Assembly: GCA_023398955.1 (NCBI GenBank)
Contig: JAEWRL010000006.1
Location: 1-40,178 of the forward strand
DNA length: 40,178 nucleotides
Direction of reading: 5' to 3'
Origin: Pseudomonadota bacterium
Lineage (GTDB): Bacteria > Myxococcota_A > Polyangia > Polyangiales > Polyangiaceae
Below, in pieces: positions 1-8,352 of the stretch. The position numbers and the translations under genes were made by a program. How positions within the stretch are numbered: the first letter of the stretch is position 1; each line of letters begins with the position of its first letter. The notes under the pieces were generated by a model. That model had not been told where the DNA came from. It saw only the letters and a program-made list of their open reading frames with translations, and did no database searches.

Positions 1-339
1 TTCGATGAGCTCGCTCGCGTTCTCTTCGGTCAGGTGGGGCGCCAGCGCCGTCAGCCCAGAGAGATGGAGCCGCCCCGTTGCGAGTCGGTCCAGCACGACA
101 GGGAGTCGTCCTGCCAAACGTGCCACGGTGATCCGCTTGTACGCCGTCGGCTCGCTCATCCCGAGGCGCTGGGTCGCATAGCTGAACAGCGACGAACAGG
201 CCTGCTCGAGATAGAGCTGTCGCGCATCGACCTCGGCCAGGTGCGCGACGAGTTCGGCTGTCACTTGCCTGTCGCAGCGCACGAGCTCCTGAACGCGAGC
301 GAGCAAGGCGTGATCTGATAGATGGTGCGGAGCCTGACT
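1..339 (-). CDS. HNH-endonuclease-type protein, N-terminal part (runs off the left edge)
   Basis: The minus-strand reading frame is open from 339 to the window edge and reads SDHALLARVQELV, then LVAHLAEVDARQLYLEQA, then LSGLTALAPHLTEEN. I recognise this helical N-terminal domain from HNH endonuclease proteins that are numerous in myxobacterial genomes; the HNH motif itself would lie outside the window. The start is a problem. An in-frame TGA lies at 340-342 and no ATG follows it. The first usable starts are TTG at 306 and a GTG within LVRC further in. The gene may use TTG, or it may have lost its native start and be decaying. The family assignment rests on remembered similarity; the nuclease function is inferred. 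Confidence 0.6.
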
Positions 340-652
340 TCATACCCGCGGGCGCAGGCGCGGTGCCGCGACGGCTCTGTCCGCCGAGCGTCTGCGCCAG
401 GGCCGCGCCTTGACTCTCGAGCGTGCCCGTTCCTCTGGGGCGCCCGAACTCGGTCCCAGGTTGTGCGCTATCCCGAGGCGCCTCAGGGGTAGCCGGCTGT
501 TGGCGCGCGCCAACGCGCCACTGGACTCCAAACGTCGAACCTCGACTGAACATTAAGCGCTCCATCTAGCGTAGCTCGTCAACGGTTGTCTGCCGAGAAT
601 GTGAGCTCTCGTCTATCGCGTGGTTCGCTTCTGCCAAGCACGCGCCAAGCCT

Positions 653-694
653 GGGTCATTTCTCCCGAGCATACCCGGGTCATTTCTCCCGAGC
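653..694. repeat. Two tandem copies of an 18-bp direct repeat
   Basis: GGGTCATTTCTCCCGAGC occurs at 653-670 and again at 677-694, identical, with a 24-bp period. Short tandem repeats of the GGTCA...CCCG type are typical of IS21-family termini, so this may be the end of a lost insertion sequence. The repeat sits exactly where the group II-like leader to its right is cut off. Confidence 0.6.
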
Positions 695-789
695 GCTGAA
701 GTAAATGGGCTCTCGCGATGACGTCTCGCCAGTTCTGCTATCCGTTCTCGTCTCGTTGAGACGACTTCTTGGCTCTCTGTCCTTGCCAT
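693..789 (-). pseudogene. Truncated start of a group II intron-type reverse transcriptase (remnant)
   Basis: On the minus strand a frame from ATG at 789 reads MARTESQEVVSTRRERIAEL then ARRHRESPFTSA, and then runs into the 18-bp repeat instead of continuing. The pattern TRRERIAELAR followed by a short linker and FTSL is what I remember from the N-termini of group II intron reverse transcriptases. None of the polymerase motifs (such as YADD) is present. Truncation seems to have happened at the repeat near 694. The identification is from memory on about 30 residues and is tentative. Confidence 0.33.
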
Positions 790-1788
790 CTTTCCCTCGA
801 ACGGTTCCTTGCACCGGCAGCACCTTCCCTCCACGGCCTCGCTCAGGGGCGGCTATGGCTCGCTTCATCGGTACTATTGGCTGCTAAGACTTCCCGACTG
901 CCGTCCCGCGTTCCTCCGTTTTCGACCTTGTCCCGCAGTACCGTCTTCCGACGGAGCAGCCTGGATCTCCCAGGTTTCTGGTGAAGCCCTGTCGCCTATG
1001 CCGTGCTCTCAGATCCCGACCGGGCCTTGACGCCTCGCCGACCTTAGGAGCGGGGAATCGCTGTTGCTGGCTGCTTTTCGCTCTTGCCGGTGCCTCAATC
1101 CGCTCCATTGTCGCTGCTGCTGCAGCCAACGGCGTCTCGGTGCTGCCCCGTGCAGACGCACGACGAGGGCCCCGATATCATTCCGCATTTCGGGACTCCA
1201 TCACACGGCCTCAGCGCTCGCTGTCTACGCTTCGCAGCTTCGGTCACCCTCGCCACGCAAGACTCGCTTCTCGGCTGGTTGGCTATTCTTCTACCGGGTG
1301 GCTATTCCAGCCACGGGCTCCAGTGGATTTCGCCTGTCTACATGACTTCCTCCTTGCCAGACTTCCTGGCGCAAGCGGCTTTGCGGTTCATCCCCTTCTA
1401 TCGGTTCGCGCCGATCGTAGTTGCGGCATTGACCCGGAATGATCTTCAGTTTCCGGGTGCTCACTTTCGGGCCTACATGGGAGCGGTGACAGAATGGACA
1501 CCTCGGTAGCCAACGAGCAATGGCTCTGGCGATGGCGAGGCGGCAGTTGATGAAGGAGTCGATGAAGTGCCGCTCAGGCCGCGACGGCGCTCTCGTCGAC
1601 TTCAGTTTGCCATCTGCCCGAGGGGGAACGCCATGAGCTGTACCTCTGCGCGCTACGGGCACACATGGAAATACCTGAATGAGCTTCACGCGAGGATTTG
1701 CGAGACAAAGTGCGGAACACACGACATTCCCCGACCTGGGCTCATGCCGCGCGAACTACCGTTGTCGCGCCAACATCCCGCAGTAGTG

Positions 1789-3147
1789 CTAGCCGCCGAT
1801 TCGGCTCGAGGGAGGTAGGCTGTCCCGCGTGGCATGCGATCGCGCATAGCGGCGCGCAAGGCGGGGGCGATACCGATGGGAGTACAAGTCCGAGAGCGTC
1901 ATGAAGAGCATCGCGATCAAGGGGCCGTAGACCAAGCCCACGATGCCGAAGGTGGCGATGCCCCCTAGAATGCTCAGGAACACGAGCAAGTCGTGCATGC
2001 GCATCTGCGACCCGATCAGCCTCGTCTTGATCAGGTTTTCGATGACCAAACCCTGCAGTGTGCAGAAGGAGAAGAAGGTGACGGCCGCGACATAACGTTC
2101 CTGGACGGCAAGCACGATGCTGGCAGGGATGACGACGATGGAGATACCCACCAGCGGCAGGAAGGCGAAGACGGCCATGACGGCCCCCCAGAGAACCGGA
2201 GAAGAGATCCCCACGACTGACATGGCAAGCCCGCCAAGGAGCCCTTGAAGGGCGCTGCCCACTCCGTTGCCTATGACGACCCCCTTGGCCACCTTCTTGA
2301 ATGTATCCACGATCAGTGCGTCCTCGTCGTCGGGGAGCGGAGAGAGCTCGAAGGCAAAGATCTTCAAGCGTTCTCCGTCCACCAGCAGATAGAAGACGAG
2401 CACGATGATAATGGTGAAATCGATGACCGCAGTGAGTGTGTTGCTGACGAGGGCGCTCCCCCAGGACATGGCAAGCGCCCGAATCCCCTGTGCCGCCTCG
2501 AGCATCAAGCTCTGCAGGTCTTTCTGACTGAACTGAACGCCGAGACGAGCGACGCCTTCGTCGAGCCAGACGCCGAGCCCCGCAGGGCCTCCCGTCGCCA
2601 TCACCGCCTCGACCAGGGAGTCGTAGGCCTTCGCCGCGTCGTGCACGATGGTATACGCGAGCGCGCTGAGCGGAACCAGCAGCACGACGAGCATCAGCGT
2701 CGTGACGATACCGGAGGCGAGCCAACGCCGCCCACCGAGCCCCCCCTTCACGCGTTCGTAAATGCCGCCAAAGATCCCCACCAGGATGAAGGCGATGACG
2801 AGATCTGCAACGAAGTCCTTGATGACGTAGACGAGGGAGAGACCGCACCCAATGAAGAGGACCGCGAAGAAACCCGGCGCCAACCCCTCCCTGTCGAAGA
2901 GCATCAGCCTGCTCTCCGTCACGGGCGCGGAATCGCTCCGGCGCGGTTCGCGTCTGAGCTCCTCCGCCGCATCCGCGGTGGGAGTGGAGCGAGGCGCCGC
3001 CGGGGATTGGGACGTGCTCGGCGTCAGGGAGGCGCGTGAGCGAGGACCGAGAGGCGGAAGCGGCAACTCTGGCGCCGGGAGGGGCCGCTCCTCCTCCTGC
3101 TCATGCTGTGGACCCTCGCACTCGCTCTTCTCGTCCTGCTCTGTCAT
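1789..3147 (-). CDS. AI-2E family transporter (YdiK/PerM-like permease)
   Basis: 452-residue inner-membrane protein. The first 80 or so residues are charged and Pro/Ser-rich (cytoplasmic tail). A helical membrane domain follows: hydrophobic segments begin near FFAVLFIGCGLSLVYVI and LVIAFILVGIFGGIYER, with another near VVLLVPLSALAYTI. The C-terminal half carries the conserved family part with GVGSALQGLLGGLAMSVVGI, WGAVMAVFAFLPLVG, VIENLIKTRLIGSQMRMHDL and FGIVGLVYGPLIA. The family is named for autoinducer-2 export, but members also move other solutes or ions, so the substrate is unknown. The ATG at 3147 has a good Shine-Dalgarno (GGAGG, 5-nt spacing). It lies downstream of the hybrid kinase gene on the same strand, 233 nt apart, so it may have its own promoter. 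Confidence 0.85.
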   Translation of the reverse strand: MTEQDEKSECEGPQHEQEEERPLPAPELPLPPLGPRSRASLTPSTSQSPAAPRSTPTADAAEELRREPRRSDSAPVTESRLMLFDREGLAPGFFAVLFIGCGLSLVYVIKDFVADLVIAFILVGIFGGIYERVKGGLGGRRWLASGIVTTLMLVVLLVPLSALAYTIVHDAAKAYDSLVEAVMATGGPAGLGVWLDEGVARLGVQFSQKDLQSLMLEAAQGIRALAMSWGSALVSNTLTAVIDFTIIIVLVFYLLVDGERLKIFAFELSPLPDDEDALIVDTFKKVAKGVVIGNGVGSALQGLLGGLAMSVVGISSPVLWGAVMAVFAFLPLVGISIVVIPASIVLAVQERYVAAVTFFSFCTLQGLVIENLIKTRLIGSQMRMHDLLVFLSILGGIATFGIVGLVYGPLIAMLFMTLSDLYSHRYRPRLARRYARSHATRDSLPPSSRIGG

Positions 3148-3360
3148 TGTCGCCTCCCAGACGTATCATCTCACCAGAGCCGTTGGGAGATACCGCCGTG
3201 CTCCGGACGCCACCCCGCGCAAAAAACGGTCGGCTCTTACCCCGGCCCCGCACGCTAGCTACTTGCTGGGCCACTCCACCGAGTGCACTCTCAGGAGAGC
3301 AGAACCCCGGCAGACAGCGAGGCTGTCGAGAGTTGGCACAGTGGCACATGCGGCACAATC

Positions 3361-3377
3361 ATGACGGGTCCCGTCAT
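3361..3377. terminator. Perfect 8-bp-arm hairpin just after the hybrid kinase stop
   Basis: ATGACGGG-T-CCCGTCAT on the plus strand has 8-bp perfect arms and a 1-nt centre, beginning 3 nt past the kinase stop codon (3381-3383). No clear T-run follows on the minus strand. It could be a weak terminator or a processing stem of the kinase mRNA, or a protein-binding palindrome upstream of the permease gene. Confidence 0.35.
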
Positions 3378-3380
3378 CCG

Positions 3381-6300
3381 TCATGGGGCGTCCCGCAGAC
3401 CGGCGGCAACAGCCCCCGCGAGGGCGTCCGTCGTATAGGGCTTGCCGAGCCAAATGACGCCCCTCTCGCCGGCACGCTCCAGCCGCTCGCGAGGTGCGTG
3501 GCCGCTCACGACGATGCCTCGCTGCGCCGGGAACATCCCACGAATCACCTCCAGCACCTCGAGGCCGTCTCGCTCTTCGTTCAGGATCATGTCCATCACG
3601 ACCAAGTCGTAAGGGCTCACGCCGCTGGACACCGCGCTGCGAAACAGCTCCAGGGCCTTGGTCCCGCTGTCAACGACGTCGACCTCGTAGCCCAGGAGCT
3701 CGAGGATCCGCCTGGAGGTCCTCAGCTGCAGGGCCTCGTCGTCGACGACCAACACGCGCGCCGCCACCGGCGCCACGGGGAGCTCGGCCTCGGGACTCCG
3801 GGGGCGCTCGTCCGTGCGCGGCAGGTAAACGGTGAAGGTCGTCCCTTCACCCAGACGCGTCCGCGCATCGATGAAGCCACCGTGCTCTTTGACGATCACG
3901 TGAACGAGCGCCAAGCCAAGGCCCAGCCCGGCGTCCGCAGCAGCACGGTTGCCACCATAGTGTGGTTCGAAGATGGTTGCGAGCTGAAGCTCTTCGAAGC
4001 CACCCCCCTGATCGGTGACGCACACCGTAGCATAGCTGCCTGGCGCAATGACCTCGTGGCCGCGCAGAGTCTCCTTGAGGTCTGCCGCTGCGACGGCGAT
4101 CGCGACGTGGGTCGAGTTCGGGCTCGAGCGACAGGCATGGAGCAGCAACGCCCCTACTGCTCGGGACAGCTGTGTCTCGGAGCCCCGCACGGCGATGAAA
4201 TCCTGGGCGGCCTCGAACGAGATGCGGACGGGAGTACCGCCAGCAGAGCGCGCCGCGGCAGCGATTTCTTCACATTTGGCGCGGACCAGAGCGGCCATGT
4301 TCACGACCTGGTTGCTAGTATGAGCCTGGCGTCCCAGGGTCATCAGGTCCTTCACTGTCTGCGCAGCCCGCAGGCCCCCCTGTTTGATCGCCTCGGCGTC
4401 CGCACGCAACTCAGCCCCGCAGGAATCGGGAATAGGTAACCTGGCCACGTTGGCAATGATGACGTCGGGCAGCGCAACGAGGGGGCCGAGGACGTTGTTC
4501 AGATCATGAGCGACACTCCCCGCCAGAAGGCTGAGAGCCTGGAGCTGCCTCCCAGCTGTCAGTCGGGCCTGGATGCTCCTGTCGTGGAGCAGGGTACGCT
4601 CCACCACGTCCTGGTGAAGCAGGACGGCACGCAGAGCCCCCGCGATCTGATCACGAATCAGGCTGTGCCCCTGCACGGACCGAGAGTAGCCGAAGCCGAC
4701 AATCCCGTGGCACTGGGCCTCGTGGGTCAGGGGGAACACGGCCAGGGTCCGACGCGCATTGGTGGCAAATTCCGCCGGCAAGAGCTCGCGTGCCGAGTGA
4801 GCGCGGCGCAAACCCTCCAACGAGACACCGTCCACCATCGCCATCACCGGCGCGAGCTCCGGCGCGTCCGAACCAGCCGTGAGGCGCGCCACGTAGGCAG
4901 TGTCGACACCAAGGCTGGGCAGTACCTCCAGCATGACCTTGCTCAAGGACTGCGGGTCCAGCGCGGCAGAAAGCCTCTCGTTGGAGGCGAGCAGTCGAGC
5001 ATTGAAGAGCTGGTGCTCGAGGAGGGCATGCGCCAGCTTCGACGAGGTCGCGAGCGCTATCGTGTCGCGTGCCTGATGCCAAACGTCCTCCATGGCGCTC
5101 GTCGAATCACGGCAAACCTCCCGACGCAAGGTCGAGAACACTGATTGCAGCGCCATCGCGCACTGGGCGTCACAGGTCGGAAGCAGGAGCTCCAGTGCTC
5201 GCCCCAGAGCGCCCCGCTCTCCGTCGATCTCCTCGAAGATGACGCGGACGAGGAGGTCGGCGACACCCTCAGCGTCGACAGAGCTCCCGTCCAAAGAATG
5301 CAGCAGAACGATTCGCAATCGCGTCATGCTGTCGGCGCGCGACGGAGAGCGCGACGCGCAGGCGGGTCCGGCGCTGCTCCGCGAATGCTGCACCACAGGA
5401 CTCTCGGCGGGGGCCAACCGAGCTGGCGCGTCTTGCGCAAAGGGGGTCTCTCTCGCGCACCCGCAAGACTCGCGAAACAACAGGCGCGGGCTCAGCACCA
5501 CGGCAGCCGTCGCATGCTGCCCCTCCCATTGGGCCTGAATCGCCCGGATGGCGCGGCGGGCCATCTCGCGAGACGGTTGAGCTGCCGTCGTCAGGGGTGG
5601 GTGCTCCCAACGGGAGACAGCCAAGTCATCAAACCCCGTGATAGGCAGCCCACGGAACGTTGGACCCATCCGCTCGCGCAGTGCAGCACGGACCCCCAGC
5701 GCCATGCTGTCATTCGCCGCGACGACCGAATCGAAGGGGACACCGCGACGCATCAGCTCCTCGATGGCGGCCGCTCCCCCACTCTGTGTGAAGTGGCCAC
5801 AGACGACGCGCGCCGGTTCGTAACACCCACGTGACTCGAGGACGTCCCGGTATGCAGCCAACCGCTCCTGAGCTTCAGCCACATTCGGTGGCCCCCCCAC
5901 GAAGGCTGGGCGCGTGCACTCGTGAACCACCACCAGATGCTCGACCAGGCCGCGAATGGCGCTGCCTCCATCCACGAGCACGCTTGGCACCCCTGCGATG
6001 GCAAGTCCAAGACTACAACGAGGTATCCCCTCGTAGCGCTCCAGGAACCGCTCCATGCCCTCCTGACCCGCCACGGAGGAGAGCGGTCCAGCAAGAACGA
6101 TGACGGCATCGGCGCTGCACTCCGTCACCAGTTCGAAAATGGCATTGTGAGCAGCGCTCTCCGCGGTAGCGCCAAAGACGGGTCGTCCGTACACGAGCAA
6201 CAGGTCCAGGTCGCTCCTCACACACTCCTCGTCGATGGCAACCCGGACTTGCTCCTCGTACCCCTCGCTGTAGGCGTTCATGTAGTCGGCGAGGAACGCG

Positions 6301-6428
6301 ATTCGACGCCGACACCGCGGCTGGCGCTGCATGGAGGCCCGCAGCGCCCCGCGGCCCGGAGCGGGCGGGCTGGCGTCTGGACGCTCCGCGCTCATCCCCG
6401 GACCCCAAGCACGACGCGATCGGTGCAC
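3381..6428 (-). CDS. Hybrid histidine kinase with LacI/periplasmic-binding-like sensor domain and C-terminal receiver
   Basis: 1015 residues from GTG at 6428; ATG at 6395 (residue 12), preceded by a G-rich stretch, is an equally likely start. Residues about 40-320 form a LacI/GalR-type ligand-binding domain: RRIAFLADYMNAYSEGYEEQ, SADAVIVLAGPL, PFDSVVAANDSMALGVRAAL, GLPITGFDDLAVSRWEHPPL. It has no DNA-binding HTH and no signal peptide, so it should sense a ligand in the cytoplasm. A long linker and a GAF-like region (about 500-600) follow. The kinase core has H641 in LAGSVAHDLNNVLGPL. Its ATPase domain has DQGGGFEE (a G1-like box) and GLGLGLALVHVIVKEHGG. The C-terminal receiver has VLVVDDE, D946 in VVMDMIL and a Lys in WLGKPY. 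It is divergent from the membrane protein gene at 6604. The kinase assignment is secure; the ligand, perhaps a sugar as in LacI proteins, is inference. Confidence 0.88.
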   Translation of the reverse strand: MHRSRRAWGPGMSAERPDASPPAPGRGALRASMQRQPRCRRRIAFLADYMNAYSEGYEEQVRVAIDEECVRSDLDLLLVYGRPVFGATAESAAHNAIFELVTECSADAVIVLAGPLSSVAGQEGMERFLERYEGIPRCSLGLAIAGVPSVLVDGGSAIRGLVEHLVVVHECTRPAFVGGPPNVAEAQERLAAYRDVLESRGCYEPARVVCGHFTQSGGAAAIEELMRRGVPFDSVVAANDSMALGVRAALRERMGPTFRGLPITGFDDLAVSRWEHPPLTTAAQPSREMARRAIRAIQAQWEGQHATAAVVLSPRLLFRESCGCARETPFAQDAPARLAPAESPVVQHSRSSAGPACASRSPSRADSMTRLRIVLLHSLDGSSVDAEGVADLLVRVIFEEIDGERGALGRALELLLPTCDAQCAMALQSVFSTLRREVCRDSTSAMEDVWHQARDTIALATSSKLAHALLEHQLFNARLLASNERLSAALDPQSLSKVMLEVLPSLGVDTAYVARLTAGSDAPELAPVMAMVDGVSLEGLRRAHSARELLPAEFATNARRTLAVFPLTHEAQCHGIVGFGYSRSVQGHSLIRDQIAGALRAVLLHQDVVERTLLHDRSIQARLTAGRQLQALSLLAGSVAHDLNNVLGPLVALPDVIIANVARLPIPDSCGAELRADAEAIKQGGLRAAQTVKDLMTLGRQAHTSNQVVNMAALVRAKCEEIAAAARSAGGTPVRISFEAAQDFIAVRGSETQLSRAVGALLLHACRSSPNSTHVAIAVAAADLKETLRGHEVIAPGSYATVCVTDQGGGFEELQLATIFEPHYGGNRAAADAGLGLGLALVHVIVKEHGGFIDARTRLGEGTTFTVYLPRTDERPRSPEAELPVAPVAARVLVVDDEALQLRTSRRILELLGYEVDVVDSGTKALELFRSAVSSGVSPYDLVVMDMILNEERDGLEVLEVIRGMFPAQRGIVVSGHAPRERLERAGERGVIWLGKPYTTDALAGAVAAGLRDAP

Positions 6429-6603
6429 CTTCGATGCAGTTCGGGGATGCCATCGGTCACGGTCATTTGGGCTCCGGGAGTTATAGCGACGTCGCAGCGC
6501 CGCTTGAGCGAGAATCTACGAAAGGAAACGCGGCAGTCGCCGACCGCCGGCCCAAACGCGATCCTCTCGACCTGACGCGAAAGATAGCTACCATTCGCCA
6601 GCC

Positions 6604-8331
6604 ATGAAGGTGCGCGCCATCGCAGCCGCTTCACCGCGAAGCTCCGTGGTAGGCACCGTGGAGCTGGAATCCACCCCTGAGGGGCTGGTGGTGACCTATT
6701 TGACGGCTCGACCCGTCAGCGAAGGGTACGCCCCGGGCGCCCTATTGGGTAGTAGCTCGCGGCTGGTCCCCTGGGGAGATCTCGTTCACATCGAGGCCGA
6801 CGAGGACGCCGTCTTCATCGAGACCCGTGAGGAGCCCCAGCTGAAGCCCCGCATGGTGCTTGTGAATTTTTCCAGTGGGCACAGCCTGAATCACCACGAG
6901 CTTTACCGTCGGCGGCTCATCGTGCGCGTCTTGGCTGCTTGCCTAGCGGTCGTCATGGCGGTGACGCTCTCGCTCGCCGGTCCGCGGCTCAGCGAGCGTG
7001 TCACGGCCCTGTCGGCGCTCGTTGCAGGAGGCCTGGGTGCCATAGCGATCCTTGGGATCGGCTTCCTCACGGATCGTTGGCTTGCCTTCGGCGGAGTGGA
7101 TCACACGCGCGCACGCACCGCCTTCCTCGACGAGGTGGGCGCGTACTTCCCCCGCATGGTTCGCGGCGGAGCCGACGTGGCTCGACGCCGGTCGCGACGA
7201 CGCCCCCTTCCCCCGCTGGACAGCCTGCTTCCTCGCACGACGGGCGCCTTGGTCGTCACATTATCTTCGCTCATCCTCGCGACGCTCATCGTGGGACGCT
7301 GGGTAACGTCCCACGATCACGCCGACACCTTGGCGAGCCGCGCCGCGCCCGAAGCCGAGCCCCCACCGCCCGAAGCGGAGGCGGCAAATTTGGAGCCCCA
7401 GATCCGCCAAACGCCAGCGCAACCCGCCGAGCCCGAGCCTGCGCCGCAGAGCGCCGACGAGCTCACCCTCGGGTCCGCCTGCACGTGCAGGCGTGCCGAC
7501 TCGGTGCTCTGGCGCGATCCGATCCCGCGCCTTACGACGCTTCTCATCGACAGCCAGCGAAGCCGCGATGGCTCGCACAACGAACTGACACTGGAGCTCG
7601 CCGCCATCAACAACGGCGACGAGGCGATCTCCGAGCTGACGCTGCGAGTCGAGTTCTACGAGCAGGATCCCCCTCCGTCCTTGAAACTCTACCGTGTAGC
7701 CGATAGGACCCTCTACTATGCCGGCCCCCTGGCGCCAGCGAAAGCGATCAAATGGAGCCTCCAAGCACGCGGAACTCACTTCAAGGTCCTGCCACCGACC
7801 GAAGGATCCCGCCAGGTCATCACGGGGGATATCAGCCCTGGAGGCGACAACGCCGCTCCGACGAATCTCGTCGCCGAGCTCCTCGATGCAAACCACAGAC
7901 CGGTCAGGTTGCACGGCGCCATGATGCTCGCCTACCTGGGCGACCCGCGCGCTCGCAAGGCCGCCACGGAACTGCGCCGCGCGCTCCGGGAGAACGAAGG
8001 CACGTATTTGGAGCGCCTGCTTCGCGCCACGGCCGACGCGCGCGTCTGCGAGTTCCTCTCGCTCCCGAGTGAGGTACGCGGCTGCGTCTACAATGCTTCA
8101 GGCACGAAACTCCAAGACTTGGGTATTCAGGTGCGGAAGTTGGCGTCCGAGGCGAGTCACCGGGATCCCGTAGGCCCCCCACCGCAGATCCTTCACGCTC
8201 AGTCGTGGTCGGTTCCCGGAGTCCTGGAACCTGGCCAGGGGCGCCGGTTCAGCATCCCCATCCCGACCCAGGACGACGCCGAGGCGGCGATGGTCGAGGT
8301 GATTGTCGACCGCCAGGATCTCCTCGACTGA
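6604..8331 (+). CDS. Conserved-looking membrane protein of unknown function
   Basis: 575 residues; I do not recognise a named family. The N-terminal 100 residues are soluble (VVGTVELESTPEGLVVTYL). Hydrophobic segments follow at about 103-125 (LIVRVLAACLAVVMAVTLSL), 130-160 (ALVAGGLGAIAILGIGFLTD) and 210-230 (TGALVVTLSSLILATLIVG). A Pro/Glu/Ala-rich stretch at about 245-290 leads to a soluble C-terminal domain that starts SACTCRRADSVLWRDPIPRL, a Cys-x-Cys pair next to a predicted beta-rich domain (LTLELAAINNGDEAISELTL). The layout suggests a membrane anchor, a flexible spacer and an extracytoplasmic domain of immunoglobulin-like fold. The ATG at 6604 is the first in frame. It shares a 175-bp divergent intergenic region with the hybrid kinase and ends 21 bp from the convergent L,D-transpeptidase gene. 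Confidence 0.72.
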   Translation: MKVRAIAAASPRSSVVGTVELESTPEGLVVTYLTARPVSEGYAPGALLGSSSRLVPWGDLVHIEADEDAVFIETREEPQLKPRMVLVNFSSGHSLNHHELYRRRLIVRVLAACLAVVMAVTLSLAGPRLSERVTALSALVAGGLGAIAILGIGFLTDRWLAFGGVDHTRARTAFLDEVGAYFPRMVRGGADVARRRSRRRPLPPLDSLLPRTTGALVVTLSSLILATLIVGRWVTSHDHADTLASRAAPEAEPPPPEAEAANLEPQIRQTPAQPAEPEPAPQSADELTLGSACTCRRADSVLWRDPIPRLTTLLIDSQRSRDGSHNELTLELAAINNGDEAISELTLRVEFYEQDPPPSLKLYRVADRTLYYAGPLAPAKAIKWSLQARGTHFKVLPPTEGSRQVITGDISPGGDNAAPTNLVAELLDANHRPVRLHGAMMLAYLGDPRARKAATELRRALRENEGTYLERLLRATADARVCEFLSLPSEVRGCVYNASGTKLQDLGIQVRKLASEASHRDPVGPPPQILHAQSWSVPGVLEPGQGRRFSIPIPTQDDAEAAMVEVIVDRQDLLD

Positions 8332-8352
8332 CGCTGACCCGAGTCTCAGTGT

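Larger units (their letters stand above)
340..1788. other. Gene-poor stretch of about 1.45 kb, probable mobile-element debris
   Basis: No reading frame here looks like a real protein: overlapping short ORFs occur in all frames and none has a convincing start or recognisable domain. The plus strand is pyrimidine-rich over about 700-1430. Read on the minus strand, the section from about 1480 down to 690 resembles the structured leader that precedes reverse-transcriptase genes in group II intron-like elements. It contains a segment near 870-880 reading AGTACCGATGAAGC and ends in a truncated protein start. About 1500-1788 holds nothing I recognise. Confidence 0.45.

Noticed and set aside
3036..4439. 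467-residue plus-strand ORF
   Set aside because: Shadow of the hybrid kinase gene on the other strand, with no recognisable motif; high GC keeps frames open.
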